Both the position numbers and the translations under genes were made by a program. A stretch of DNA of 64,000 bases, taken from positions 62,001-126,000 of the forward strand of contig NZ_JACNMP010000001.1 of the NCBI RefSeq assembly GCF_017592335.1, in the 5' to 3' direction. Shown here piece by piece: positions 7,997-17,537 of this stretch. Under the pieces are notes generated by a model. The model saw only the letters and a list, made by a program, of their open reading frames with translations, had not been told where the DNA came from and made no database searches. Each line of letters opens with the position of its first letter. The stretch's first letter is position 1. The DNA comes from Pseudaestuariivita rosea (GTDB lineage Bacteria; Pseudomonadota; Alphaproteobacteria; Rhodobacterales; Rhodobacteraceae).

Positions 7997-9214
7997 TCAG
8001 GATCTGTTTGAAAAAACAGCGACAAGCTCAATATGCGTTGACCATCTGAACTGATCCACGACATGCAGATCACCAAGATTGTAGCCGCCCGCCACCAACA
8101 TGGCCGCATCTCTGGCAAAGGTCACAGGATTACAGGAAACATAGCAAATCTTGCCAATTTTGCTTTTGATCAGTTCAGTGACCTGTGCTTCCGCCCCCGC
8201 GCGCGGGGGATCAATGACAGCGGCATCATATGGGGCCAGTTCGTCAGGTAGAACTGGCCGACGAAACAAATCACGGTCCTCGGTCGTAACTTTCCGAAGA
8301 CCGTCCGCTGTACGCCAGCCTTGATGCAATGCCAGCAACATCTCGGCATCGGCCTCGACCGCGTGAACGGACGTAAAGCTGGCCAATGGCAAGGCAAATG
8401 TTCCGCATCCCGCAAACAGATCAATCACCTTTCGGGCATCTTGAACCGCGCGCATAACATGGTTGATCAGGGTGGTCTGGCCATCCGGCGTCGCTTGTAG
8501 AAACGCACCGGGTGGCGGCGTGACCTGTGCACGACCAAAGGATTGAAATGGCTGCGAAAGCTGGTATAAAATCTCGCCGTTCCAGGTCAGTCTATTGAAT
8601 GGTCTCTGACTGGCAGTCGCACCAAGTTGAGCGCGCAACGCATCGGTTATCGGTTTCGCATCGTCGATCGCAAGGTCGATGGCGTTCAAATTCTCGGTCA
8701 CAATCAAAGACACAGGTGCCTTACGCGACGCTGCCATCATCGTCATTGCCTCAAGATCAGGGAATGTCGCCAAAATCCGGTTTGACAGCACCCGACAATC
8801 CGTGACCGACGTGATGATATTGGTTGATTTGCCATGAAATCCTACGATGGCCCCGCTTTTTGTGCGTCGTCCGGCAAGTTTGGCCCGCCTACGTGAATTT
8901 GGGGGCGAACTATGGATCGTCGCGACATCGGTGTGAATGCCATGTGCCTGCAAAGCGGTTGTAACGATGTTCTTCTTCCAGGTCGCGACAAATGCATCCG
9001 AGGCGTGCTGCAACGAACAGCCCCCACAGATTTTGTAGTGGGAACAAAGTGGTTTGACCCGATCAGAAGATGGTTTGATGATCTTAATATCGTCTATGCG
9101 ATCATCGTTCAGAGTGCCGTCAATCTGTTCGCCGGGCAAAGTTCGCGCGGCAAAAACCGGACCATCTGCTATGCCGTCACCCTGATGCCCCAGACGCTGG
9201 ATCGTCCAGGTCAT
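7997..9214 (-). CDS. RlmD/TrmA-family RNA (uracil-5-)methyltransferase
   Basis: The 405-residue protein carries an iron-sulfur cysteine set in CSHYKICGGC plus a later cysteine in VTDCRVL, as in RlmD (RumA). The SAM-binding segment is DLFAGCGTFALPLA, the catalytic motif VIDPPRAGAE, and the nucleophile Cys is in CYVSCNPVTFARD. These methylate C5 of a uridine in rRNA or tRNA. The family is certain; whether the target is 23S rRNA U1939 or another site is inference. A short TRAM-like N-terminal domain is present. It overlaps the ABC transporter gene by 4 bp, so the two are translationally coupled. Confidence 0.9.
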   Translation of the reverse strand: MTWTIQRLGHQGDGIADGPVFAARTLPGEQIDGTLNDDRIDDIKIIKPSSDRVKPLCSHYKICGGCSLQHASDAFVATWKKNIVTTALQAHGIHTDVATIHSSPPNSRRRAKLAGRRTKSGAIVGFHGKSTNIITSVTDCRVLSNRILATFPDLEAMTMMAASRKAPVSLIVTENLNAIDLAIDDAKPITDALRAQLGATASQRPFNRLTWNGEILYQLSQPFQSFGRAQVTPPPGAFLQATPDGQTTLINHVMRAVQDARKVIDLFAGCGTFALPLASFTSVHAVEADAEMLLALHQGWRTADGLRKVTTEDRDLFRRPVLPDELAPYDAAVIDPPRAGAEAQVTELIKSKIGKICYVSCNPVTFARDAAMLVAGGYNLGDLHVVDQFRWSTHIELVAVFSNRS

Positions 9215-11043
9215 TCAGCCGCCTCATCAACCGCAATAAACCCGCCAGACTGACGTCGCCAGTATCGGGCATAGATGCCATCCTTGCGTAATAAGTCTTC
9301 ATGCGCGCCCTGTTCGACGATTTCGCCATCTTCCATCACAATGATCCGATCCATCTGTGCAATGGTTGATAAACGGTGAGCAATGGCTAAGACGGTTTTA
9401 CCCTGCATGACATAGGTCAGGGCCGTCTGGATCGACGCTTCGACCTCACTATCCAGGGCACTTGTCGCTTCGTCCAAAACCAAAATGGGCGCATCTTTCA
9501 AAATCGCCCGTGCCAAGGCAATACGCTGCCGCTGACCACCAGACAGTTTCACGCCACGTTCGCCAAGATAGGCGTCATACCCTTTGCGGCCGCGATGATC
9601 CTGCAAACCTTTTATGAACTCATGCGCCTCGGCTTTACGGGCGGCTGTAAAGACCTCTTCCTCGGTCGCGTCAGGCTTGCCATAGCGGATATTGTCCAGG
9701 GCAGAACGGTTGAACATTGCCGTTTCCTGAGTGACCATCCCGATATGACGACGCAAACTTTCCTGAGTGACGTCGCGAATATCGTAGTCACTGATGTGGA
9801 TAGCACCCCGTTCAGTGTCGTAAAGACGCAGCAGCAGCGCAACCAATGTTGATTTCCCCGCACCTGACGCCCCGACAATACCCAGTTTTTCACCCGGTTT
9901 GATCGACAGGTTGATGTCACGGATACCCCCCGCTTCACGACCATAGGTAAAGGTCACATCATCAAATGCGATACTGCTTTCCGTCATCTTTAGTTCGGTA
10001 GAGTTATCAGCGTCCTTTAACGAATACGGCGGGGATAATGTGCGGATGCCGTCCTCAATCTCGCCAATGTTCGCGTACATCCCCAGGAATGAAAAACTGA
10101 CCCAGCCGGTCATTTGTGCAATACGAATGGCAATAGCGCCCGAGGCTGTGATATCGCCCGGTGTCGCTGTGCCATTCGTCCACAACAGGATCGTGCCACC
10201 GATCAGAAGCACCGGCAAAAGGCCCGCCAAAGTCATCAACGCCAGACGAAAGCCCGCGGAAAGATAACCAAAATCCAAGGCCTTGCGCTGAAAATCCTGC
10301 ATGGCATTCAATGCGGCCCGATCTTCGTGATCAGCATGGGCAAACAGTTTTACGGTTTTGATATTTGTGATCGTATCGATGACCTGACCCGACACCATGG
10401 TTCGGGAATTTGCACGGGCAGACGATCGTTTGCGGATGCGTGGCAGAAACCACCGCAGCATCAGAATATAGGCCGCCAGCCACAGGCCAAGCACCAACGA
10501 AATCCGCCAGTCGATGCCGCTTAGCAGGATAATCGCCCCGATGATTGAAGCGAACGAAAAGGCCAGAACTGTAACAGCTTCGATCACGACATCGCTGATC
10601 GCCCGAGCCGTTTGGGTTTGTTTCTGTGCAATCCGACCCGCGAAATCATTGTCGAAAAATGTGACGGATTGGCCCATTGTCCAACGATGCAGGCGCGACA
10701 GGACCAAAGGATAAAGGTTGGGCCCGATCGAAATCGAATTGATAGCCGCCGAAAATCCGATGAAAATGGGCCGTATCGCCAAAAAGAACAGCACAAATAC
10801 CACTACGAAAAACCAGTTTTCGCTGAAAAAAGTCGCCGGGCCGCTGTTGATGGCCAAATCAATGACGCGTCCCAGGATCAGCGCGCTGACAACTTCGAAC
10901 GTGCCGACGATCGCAGATATAATGGCGGCGCCGATGATAACGCGCCATGATCCCGCCAGCCCCCAGCGAATGAACGACATCAGTTTTTGGGGCGGCGGAC
11001 CATCGGCCCGTTTGAAGGGATCAATCAGCTTTTCGATAAACAT
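9211..11043 (-). CDS. ABC exporter, fused membrane and ATPase domains
   Basis: The 610-residue protein is a half-transporter of the MsbA/McjD type. Residues 1-330 hold about six membrane helices; the ATPase domain follows with Walker A GIVGASGAGKSTLVAL, signature KLSGGQRQRIALARAIL and Walker B ILVLDEATSALD, then the H-loop AIAHRLST. It should act as a homodimer exporting a lipid, drug or peptide; the substrate is not visible. The start at 11043 (MFIEKLIDPF) fits the family better than the longer open frame. The 166 bp upstream, to cca, are non-coding and hold no hairpin I can support. Confidence 0.9.
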   Translation of the reverse strand: MFIEKLIDPFKRADGPPPQKLMSFIRWGLAGSWRVIIGAAIISAIVGTFEVVSALILGRVIDLAINSGPATFFSENWFFVVVFVLFFLAIRPIFIGFSAAINSISIGPNLYPLVLSRLHRWTMGQSVTFFDNDFAGRIAQKQTQTARAISDVVIEAVTVLAFSFASIIGAIILLSGIDWRISLVLGLWLAAYILMLRWFLPRIRKRSSARANSRTMVSGQVIDTITNIKTVKLFAHADHEDRAALNAMQDFQRKALDFGYLSAGFRLALMTLAGLLPVLLIGGTILLWTNGTATPGDITASGAIAIRIAQMTGWVSFSFLGMYANIGEIEDGIRTLSPPYSLKDADNSTELKMTESSIAFDDVTFTYGREAGGIRDINLSIKPGEKLGIVGASGAGKSTLVALLLRLYDTERGAIHISDYDIRDVTQESLRRHIGMVTQETAMFNRSALDNIRYGKPDATEEEVFTAARKAEAHEFIKGLQDHRGRKGYDAYLGERGVKLSGGQRQRIALARAILKDAPILVLDEATSALDSEVEASIQTALTYVMQGKTVLAIAHRLSTIAQMDRIIVMEDGEIVEQGAHEDLLRKDGIYARYWRRQSGGFIAVDEAAE

Positions 11044-11209
11044 GGCTGTCTCGTTTCCGGCGCTGGTGGGCCGATAAGGCTGGCAACCCCGGACAAGCAC
11101 GGGGCGGCACGTTGTAATTCAAGTTGTTCGGCTTTGGCTTATCTATAGCAGCCCATGACGCAAAGAAAACCCGCCAACTGCTGTGAAATTCAGATGTGCA
11201 AGGGAACGC

Positions 11210-12358
11210 CTATAGCGACAGCAGCTGCGCTTTGGTCATCTTGAACCCCGATTTGATCCACTGGTCTTCAAGCTGGCTCAGCTTGTCCCCAAGATCTTTT
11301 CCCTGAAACTGGTCCATCAGATCAGCAGACTTGACAGGAAAGGTCGATGATGCCGCCATATCAATCAGATCACCATCGACGCCGGCCAAGGGCGTTTCAA
11401 AAATAGCTGACCGAAGCAGCATAACATCCTGCGCCATCTGCGCGCCATTTCGGTAGGCAATCTCGGCAAGGGATGTTCCGTCACTAATAAAGCTCGTCAG
11501 GTTCTTTAGCTGCTGCGCCTCTGCCCGACTGAGGCGAAGGGCGTCCGGAGCCTTATGTCCACCCAAAGCTGCTAACCGGCGGATCGGATCGGATGGTTGA
11601 TCTTCGTCCAAATGCACCAGCGGATAAAGAGCCTTGGGGTCAGCCCCAGGTAAGGCTTGCATCAATACGCCCGTCTGATGCATCGCAGCTACGCTTGGCC
11701 CCGGGTCTTTGGCCGCCAGAAGTTTTTTGATTTCAGAGCCAATGCGTTCTTTCGACAGGCTATCGATACCCTGGGCATTTCTGGCGCAAGCATCCAGCGC
11801 ATCACCGTCTAACCCGTTTGAGATATCGCCATAATATGCATGAAACCGAAAGAACCGCAAAATACGCAGATAGTCTTCACGAATGCGCGCATCGGGGTCT
11901 TCGATAAATCGGATGCGTCTGGCCTGTAGGTCAGGCAACCCGCCTAGCGGATCGATGATTTTGCCATCAATGTCAGCATAAAGCGCGTTCATCGTAAAAT
12001 CGCGCCGCCGGGCATCATCTTCGATCTTGTCGGAATACGCCACAACAGCACGACGGCCGTCAGTTTCGACATCACGCCGATAGGTCGTAACCTCATGCGG
12101 GATATGATCAGCGATGACAGTGACTGTTCCATGATCAATGCCCGTTGGGATGACTTTGAAACCAGCAGCGGTGCAAATTGCGATGACGTTATCCGGCTGT
12201 GCATTGGTCGAAATATCAATATCGCTGATCTGAAGGCCCATCAGCGCATTGCGAACGCAACCACCGACATAGAATGCTTCGTATCTGTCAGAGTTCAGGC
12301 ACTGCATCACCTGACGCGTCCCAGATTTTTCGATTGAGGTAGGGTCGATACGTGTCAC
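11210..12358 (-). CDS. cca: CCA tRNA nucleotidyltransferase / poly(A) polymerase family
   Basis: The 382-residue protein is a class II nucleotidyltransferase. The head domain carries YVGGCVRNALMG and the metal-binding DID of ISDIDISTNAQPD; RRDFTMNALYAD and EDPDARIREDYLRILRFFRF are the conserved template and neck motifs. It adds or repairs the 3'-CCA of tRNAs. Its last bases overlap nothing downstream, while its start overlaps the upstream Nudix stop by 4 bp (ATGA). The Nudix-cca-ABC order is usual in Rhodobacterales. Confidence 0.94.
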   Translation of the reverse strand: MTRIDPTSIEKSGTRQVMQCLNSDRYEAFYVGGCVRNALMGLQISDIDISTNAQPDNVIAICTAAGFKVIPTGIDHGTVTVIADHIPHEVTTYRRDVETDGRRAVVAYSDKIEDDARRRDFTMNALYADIDGKIIDPLGGLPDLQARRIRFIEDPDARIREDYLRILRFFRFHAYYGDISNGLDGDALDACARNAQGIDSLSKERIGSEIKKLLAAKDPGPSVAAMHQTGVLMQALPGADPKALYPLVHLDEDQPSDPIRRLAALGGHKAPDALRLSRAEAQQLKNLTSFISDGTSLAEIAYRNGAQMAQDVMLLRSAIFETPLAGVDGDLIDMAASSTFPVKSADLMDQFQGKDLGDKLSQLEDQWIKSGFKMTKAQLLSL

Positions 12359-12957
12359 GATTGCAAACTGTCAGCCAATGATCGCAAGATGCGCGCCGTT
12401 GCGCCCCAGATATAGTATGGTCCGAACGGCACCGTATAATAAAAGCGCTGCTGACCCAACCATTCACGTGATTCAACGCGAAAATGCTGCGGGTTTGTGA
12501 CGTGATCCAGCGGTACTTTAAAGACCTCGTCCACCTCTCCGTACTCTGGTATTGCGTAGAAAGGCTTTGTGACAAACGACAAAACAGGTGTCACAAGAAA
12601 GCCGGTAACCGTTTCATGCGGGGGCAGTTCGCCCAGGATTTCAACGCAGTCGCGGGGCAAACCGATTTCTTCCTGGGCCTCACGCAATGCCGTATCGGTC
12701 AGATCATGATCATCGTCATCTTGCTTGCCACCCGGAAATGCGATTTGGCCGGGGTGATGGCGCATCGCGGATGATCGTTTTGTCAGCAAAACATACGCAT
12801 CACCGTGAATAATCTGTGTCGCGACCAGAACTGCGGCCGGACGCAGTTTACGACCGGTCGGTCCTTTCGCCCCCTTGTTCAGATCATAATCAGACGTAGG
12901 CCTGATGGCGTTTTGAAAAACCTCTGAAAGCCAGGCCTTGGTATTAGGTCTTGTCAC
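12355..12957 (-). CDS. Nudix hydrolase, CoA pyrophosphatase type
   Basis: A 200-residue Nudix enzyme of the NudL/CoA pyrophosphatase group, marked by LTKRSSAMRHHPGQIAFPGG ahead of the Nudix box, which reads GGKQDDDDHDLTDTALREAQEEIGL (reported here in pieces: the G, REAQEE and GL elements are intact; an Asp replaces the first box Glu). I chose a GTG start at 12957, just inside the hslO stop region, because an ATG at 13011 would overlap hslO by 68 bp. It likely cleaves CoA or its oxidised forms. It is translationally coupled to cca. Confidence 0.88.
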   Translation of the reverse strand: MTRPNTKAWLSEVFQNAIRPTSDYDLNKGAKGPTGRKLRPAAVLVATQIIHGDAYVLLTKRSSAMRHHPGQIAFPGGKQDDDDHDLTDTALREAQEEIGLPRDCVEILGELPPHETVTGFLVTPVLSFVTKPFYAIPEYGEVDEVFKVPLDHVTNPQHFRVESREWLGQQRFYYTVPFGPYYIWGATARILRSLADSLQS

Positions 12958-13939
12958 GCTCGGCCGCCTCAAACCCAAGGGTTTTTGGATCAAATTCATA
13001 ATGCGCGCCACAGAATTGACAGTCCGCCGTGACGATACCTTCGGGTGTTGTCATGTGTTCGATGTCTTTATCTGAATAGATCGACATGCTTTGACGAACC
13101 TTGTCTGACGAACAACTGCATCCGAATTCGATGGGCTGGGCGTCAAAGACCCTTGGCTCTTCTTCGTGAAACAATCGGATCAACAGGTCAGTAGGGTCAA
13201 CCGACGGGCCGACCAGCTCCATCTCTTCGACTGTGTCCAGAAGAATATTGGCACGGTTCCAGTTTTCTTCAGCCTCGCCTTCCAGCATATCACCGGCCTG
13301 CAAAAGGCCTTCTTCGCCCGAACCGCCATCGCCCACCGCGAAGGGTGACGCCTTTGGCATATGTTGTAGCAATATTCCCCCGGCCCGCCATTGTTCGGAT
13401 TCGGCTGGCTGTCTGGATTGACCGAAACTGATGGAAAAGCGGCTTGGGATTTGTTCAGACTGGGCAAAATATGTTTCGGCACAGGCAGAAAGTGATCCGC
13501 CGGAAATTGGCGTGATCCCCTGATACGGCACCATCCCTTCGCCCTGGTCGATCAGAATTGCAAAGTATCCCTTCCCGATTTGAGAAAACGGGTCAGCCCC
13601 AAAAACAAGTTTTTCCTGATCATAACTCGCATAGGCGCGGATACGGGCCGGTTTGCCGTCTTCGGTCGGGCCATAGTAATCGGTTGCAATCAGGCGGGCC
13701 GCACCATCACCACGGACCTGCAGTGACAATTTCCACCGCAGCTTGATTGTCTGACCGATAAGTGCAGTCAATACACACATTTCAGCAACAAGTGCTTCGA
13801 CTTGCAGCGGGTAGTTGTGTTGCGACAATACCTGATCCAGAACACCGTCCAGTCGCGCGACACGGCCGCGAATATCCGATCGGTCAAGCTGAAACGGCAG
13901 GACTGTATCGTCCCACGCGATTTTTGAAGTCAGTGTCAT
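12944..13939 (-). CDS. hslO: Redox-regulated chaperone Hsp33
   Basis: The 331-residue protein is Hsp33, a cytoplasmic holdase activated by oxidative unfolding. The C-terminal zinc-binding cysteines are CSCS and CQFCG, the redox switch, in the order CxC...CxxC of the family. The central fold has the conserved GYFAILIDQGEGMVPYQG and SEQIPSRFSISFG segments. The ATG at 13939 follows AAGGAAACCCC. It is the first gene of the leftward hslO-nudix-cca run. Function is confident. Confidence 0.95.
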   Translation of the reverse strand: MTLTSKIAWDDTVLPFQLDRSDIRGRVARLDGVLDQVLSQHNYPLQVEALVAEMCVLTALIGQTIKLRWKLSLQVRGDGAARLIATDYYGPTEDGKPARIRAYASYDQEKLVFGADPFSQIGKGYFAILIDQGEGMVPYQGITPISGGSLSACAETYFAQSEQIPSRFSISFGQSRQPAESEQWRAGGILLQHMPKASPFAVGDGGSGEEGLLQAGDMLEGEAEENWNRANILLDTVEEMELVGPSVDPTDLLIRLFHEEEPRVFDAQPIEFGCSCSSDKVRQSMSIYSDKDIEHMTTPEGIVTADCQFCGAHYEFDPKTLGFEAAERDKT

Positions 13940-14020
13940 GGGGTTTCCTTAACTGCCTTTGATTGGCATACGGGTGCAATATAGCAATGAAACCATACGA
14001 TCCAAGCAGGAAGCGGAAAG

Positions 14021-14458
14021 ATGGCCAGACGGTTTGGCGAACGTATTGATAAGAAAGCAAAATATAAGGTGCGGCCTGGTTGCTATGCAATACTGATCCG
14101 TGGCCGAAGTGTATTGTTGACCTATCAGATGCACCCGCATTACGAATTTCAGTTGCCCGGTGGTGGTATAGATCCGGGCGAAAACCCACTAAGCGCTTTG
14201 CATCGCGAAGTTTACGAAGAAACCGGCTGGCATATATCTGCGCCACGGAAACTGGGTGTCTATCGCAGGTTCACATATATGCCCGAGTACGAGATGAATG
14301 CTGAAAAAATCTGTCACATCTATGTTGCCAGACCGGTTCTGGCACTGACGCAACCATCCGAGCCAGATCACCTTGCCGTATGGATGCCCATAGAGGGCGC
14401 TATTTTTTCTGTCGACTCCGATGGTGATCGCCATTTTTTGGAACGGTTTTATGGCTGA
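14021..14458 (+). CDS. Nudix hydrolase
   Basis: The 145-residue protein is a single Nudix domain with an intact box: GGGIDPGENPLSALHREVYE followed by ETGW. It would hydrolyse a nucleoside-diphosphate-linked compound; the substrate cannot be told. The N terminus (MARRFGERIDKKAKYKVRPG) is basic. A good AGGAAGCGGAAAG leader precedes the ATG. Its last 10 bp overlap the end of the convergent response-regulator/phosphatase gene. Confidence 0.88.
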   Translation: MARRFGERIDKKAKYKVRPGCYAILIRGRSVLLTYQMHPHYEFQLPGGGIDPGENPLSALHREVYEETGWHISAPRKLGVYRRFTYMPEYEMNAEKICHIYVARPVLALTQPSEPDHLAVWMPIEGAIFSVDSDGDRHFLERFYG

Positions 14459-15714
14459 TATTCAATCAGAATGGCCGAAACGTCATCATTGAATTCAGTC
14501 GAACCCGCAAAATCCTCAAGATTAGACTTTATGCTTTCCAGCAGATCATTGCCTTTCAGATGTCTGTTTACCTTCAGTATGTCAGATATTCCTTCGTATC
14601 CCAGAAACGCGCCGTGCTGGTTTTCACATTCATCAATCCCGTCTGATGCAATCAGAAGACGGTCCCCAGGACTAAGAATAACTTCAAACTCGTCATAGGT
14701 CGCTTCCCTGATCAATCCAATCGGCAGGCCACCATTGCCAAGGGGCTGCAGCACACCATCAGCCTTTTGAAGTATCGGATGCGGATGGCCGGCCTGGGTC
14801 ACAACCATCTTACCGGTCTTCAAATCAAGGTGCGCCAAAAGCATTGTGAAATAAAGCTCGGTATCGATTTCGTTAAAGATCTGCTCATTCAGATACTTCG
14901 CAACCTGAGAAGGCGGCCGCGGCCTGAACTGACCATCGACATTTTTCAGCGCGATATTTTGCTTTGGATTAGTGCCGGATAAATAACCCGCCAAACGCGC
15001 GGTCATCAATGCGGATGAAATACCATGACCGGAAACATCTATAGCATAGAAACCGACAGAGGTTTCGTTGATTGGGAAAAAACCAACCAGATCACCCCCA
15101 ACATGGCCCGTCGAATGCAGTAACAAGGAAACATCTGCGTTGCGCAGTCGGCGGTGTCTTTCGGGCACCAATGATTGCTGAAGTTTCTTTGCTTCGCGCA
15201 GGTCAATATCGACCGCATCATAGACGGATTGAAGCTCTTGCAATGTTGAACTGACAAGCCGGTTTTTTTCTTTCAACTCACGTTCCATACGCAGGATACG
15301 TTCGCCCGCATTGATACGTGACCGCAATTCCAGCGCATTGATCGGTTTGATCAGGAAATCGTCAGCGCCAATATCAAGACCCCGCGCGATGTCTTCCTTT
15401 TCACTTTTTGAGGTCAAAAGGATAAAATAACCATAATCATCACGGTCCAGGGCACGGAATTCGCGACAAAATGCCAAACCGCTCATACCGGGCATCATCC
15501 AGTCGCTGATAATCAGATCGACAGGCTGTGTCTTGCATATTTCAAGCGCATCTTCGCCACAGTCGGCCTCGACCACATCATAGCCCCAACGCGACAGCGA
15601 CGCCGTCAGGATACGGCGCTGCAGACGGCTATCGTCCACGACCAGAACACGCTGGATCGATCGACGTGGTTCTTCCAGATGCGCTTCGACATCGATGCTT
15701 TCATCAATCAACAT
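14449..15714 (-). CDS. Response regulator fused to PP2C/SpoIIE-type phosphatase (RbaY-like)
   Basis: Starting at 15714, the 421-residue protein has a receiver domain (about 20-140) with the acidic pocket VVDDSR (Asp27-28) and phospho-acceptor Asp71 in IISDWMMPGMSG. A coiled-coil linker (about 145-200) precedes a SpoIIE/RsbU-type PP2C domain with VGFYAIDVSGHGISSAL and LLIASDGIDECEN metal-binding motifs. This is the architecture of RbaY, the phosphatase of the partner-switching pathway that affects gene-transfer-agent production in Rhodobacter capsulatus. Orthology is inference from architecture. The longer in-frame start was rejected because it lacks a ribosome site; GTGGGAAATAAA precedes 15714. 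A divergent Hpt gene adjoins it. Confidence 0.88.
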   Translation of the reverse strand: MLIDESIDVEAHLEEPRRSIQRVLVVDDSRLQRRILTASLSRWGYDVVEADCGEDALEICKTQPVDLIISDWMMPGMSGLAFCREFRALDRDDYGYFILLTSKSEKEDIARGLDIGADDFLIKPINALELRSRINAGERILRMERELKEKNRLVSSTLQELQSVYDAVDIDLREAKKLQQSLVPERHRRLRNADVSLLLHSTGHVGGDLVGFFPINETSVGFYAIDVSGHGISSALMTARLAGYLSGTNPKQNIALKNVDGQFRPRPPSQVAKYLNEQIFNEIDTELYFTMLLAHLDLKTGKMVVTQAGHPHPILQKADGVLQPLGNGGLPIGLIREATYDEFEVILSPGDRLLIASDGIDECENQHGAFLGYEGISDILKVNRHLKGNDLLESIKSNLEDFAGSTEFNDDVSAILIEYQP

Positions 15715-15801
15715 TTTATTTCCCACACACTCACTATGGGCCTTAATTGACTGATGAATTTTAAGAATGAGTGAAACTTCGAATTGAAACAATGAAATCT
15801 T

Positions 15802-15820
15802 TAACAATTACGATTTGTTA
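15802..15820. promoter_or_regulatory. Small inverted repeat between the phosphatase and Hpt genes
   Basis: TAACAA and TTGTTA arms flank a 7-base spacer (TTACGAT) in the 147-bp AT-rich gap between two divergent signalling genes, 42 bp ahead of the Hpt start. It could be an operator shared by both. It is short enough to arise by chance in AT-rich DNA. Confidence 0.3.
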
Positions 15821-15861
15821 GAAAATTCATGCGAATTTGCCCAAAAGGTTAGGAGTGGACA

Positions 15862-16191
15862 ATGATCGATTGGGCCAGAGTATCTGAATTGCGGGACGAA
15901 GTCGGGGCGGACAGCTTCGACGAAGTGGTGACGCTTTTTCTAAGTGAAGTTGATGATGTTCTATCAGATCTGAAAACCACGCCGGGGGGTGTGATCACCC
16001 ACGAAACAATGCATTTTCTGAAAGGCTGCTCGCTGAATCTTGGGTTTCAAAAACTGTCCAGCACTTGCGCCCAGCTTGAGATTAAACTGCAGAAAGAAGA
16101 TGATTTCGTCGCTGATCTGTCTGAGATTGAGACAATCTATAATGACTCAAAACAACAGTTTCTGGACCAGCTTGCAAAGGAAAACGGCTAG
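15862..16191 (+). CDS. Hpt-domain histidine phosphotransfer protein
   Basis: The 109-residue protein is a free-standing Hpt module. The phosphorylation motif is HFLKGCSLNLGF with His51, matching the HxLKGxSxxLG consensus. Four helices are expected. Such proteins shuttle phosphate between receiver domains. Placement back to back with a receiver-PP2C protein suggests that they work together, which is inference. A strong AGGAGTGGACA ribosome site precedes ATG. The stop codon interlocks with that of ilvA in a CTAG. Confidence 0.9.
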   Translation: MIDWARVSELRDEVGADSFDEVVTLFLSEVDDVLSDLKTTPGGVITHETMHFLKGCSLNLGFQKLSSTCAQLEIKLQKEDDFVADLSEIETIYNDSKQQFLDQLAKENG

Positions 16192-17435
16192 ATCAGAAAT
16201 TCTGACAGCAGTTCATCTTCGGTTATATCACGATACGTGAAGCCCGCCTGGGTCATTCGTTCCTTAAGGTCCTTAAAATTATCGGCATTTTTGGTCTCAA
16301 TACCGATCAGAACCGATCCGAAATTTCGTGCTGATTTTTTCAGATATTCGAAACGGGCAATGTCATCCTGCGCGCCAAGCATGTTCAAAAACTCTTTCAA
16401 TGCACCGGGGCGCTGAGGCAGGCGGAGTATAAAGTATTTCTTCAAACCCAGATATCGCTGGGACCGCTCTTTGACCTCGGGCAGTCGTTCAAAGTCGAAG
16501 TTGCCACCAGAAGTCACACAAACAACGGTCTTTCCGCGAATAATCTGTTGGATATCTTGTAAGACATCAATCGCAAGCGCACCGGCGGGTTCCAACACAA
16601 CGCCTTCAATGTTCAACATCTCAAGTATTGTTGCGCAGATACGATCTTCGGAAACCGTCAGGATTGATGTCGGATCAACCGTCTTCAACACATCGAACGT
16701 ATTTTCACCAAGTTTCGCAACGGCCGCACCATCGACGAATGTATCAACGCGGTCCAGCGCAACGGGCTGTCCGGCCCGAAGGGCTGCGGTAAAGTTCGCA
16801 CCACCGCGCGGTTCGACAAAAATCAGCTGAGTATTTCCCCCGATAGCTTTAAAATAAGAAAAAACCCCGGCGGACAGACCGCCGCCACCGACGGGTAAAA
16901 CAATGACATCCGGTGGCTTGGGCAATTGTTCCAGTAACTCAACAGCGACAGATGCCTGACCTTCGATCACATCGGTATCGTCAAAAGGCGACAAAAAATG
17001 CGCCCCTTTTTCCGTGCAGAATGACTGCGCGGCCTTCAGAGTTTCGTCGAAGTAATCCCCAGTCAAACTGATTTCGATGTTATCGCCGCCAAAAATCCTG
17101 GTTTTGCTGATCTTCTGCTGGGGTGTGGTGACCGGCATGAAAATCACACCCTTCACATCAAAATGCCTGCACATATAGGCCACGCCCTGGGCGTGATTGC
17201 CCGCGCTGGCACAAACGAATGTCGTACGAGAAGGGTCGTCAGCCAAGGTTTTCCGCATCGCATTGAACGCCCCGCGGATTTTATAGGACCGAACCGGCGA
17301 CAAATCTTCCCGCTTCAGCCAGATTTCGGCGCCATATCGGGCAGAAAGATGCGCGTTGTGTTGCACCGGTGTCGGCGGAAAAACCTTTCGCATCTCTTTT
17401 TCGGCGGATCGGGCGTTTTGTGCAAATTCCTTCAT
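16188..17435 (-). CDS. ilvA: Threonine ammonia-lyase with C-terminal ACT domain
   Basis: About 415 residues. The PLP lysine is in SYKIRGAFNAM and the phosphate-binding loop in LPVGGGGLSAG. The core (about 20-325) is followed by one ACT-type domain (about 335-415), so this is the single-ACT form. It converts threonine to 2-oxobutyrate for isoleucine synthesis. The start is uncertain: MKEF at 17435 is used, with MCLMKEF at 17444 as an alternative. It is divergent from argG by about 100 bp; the gap holds both promoters, but I could not settle their hexamers. Confidence 0.92.
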   Translation of the reverse strand: MKEFAQNARSAEKEMRKVFPPTPVQHNAHLSARYGAEIWLKREDLSPVRSYKIRGAFNAMRKTLADDPSRTTFVCASAGNHAQGVAYMCRHFDVKGVIFMPVTTPQQKISKTRIFGGDNIEISLTGDYFDETLKAAQSFCTEKGAHFLSPFDDTDVIEGQASVAVELLEQLPKPPDVIVLPVGGGGLSAGVFSYFKAIGGNTQLIFVEPRGGANFTAALRAGQPVALDRVDTFVDGAAVAKLGENTFDVLKTVDPTSILTVSEDRICATILEMLNIEGVVLEPAGALAIDVLQDIQQIIRGKTVVCVTSGGNFDFERLPEVKERSQRYLGLKKYFILRLPQRPGALKEFLNMLGAQDDIARFEYLKKSARNFGSVLIGIETKNADNFKDLKERMTQAGFTYRDITEDELLSEFLI

Positions 17436-17537
17436 CAGACACATCTGTCTTGAAATGAGGTACGACGCAAGTGTCGCCCTTGCTTGCCCTGCCCTCAAAA
17501 ACTCGATATCGGGCGAAAAACAAAATGGAGATTTCGC

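Noticed and set aside
15742-15763. CtrA box in the phosphatase-Hpt gap
   Set aside because: Two TTAA tetramers are present but their spacing is not seven bases.
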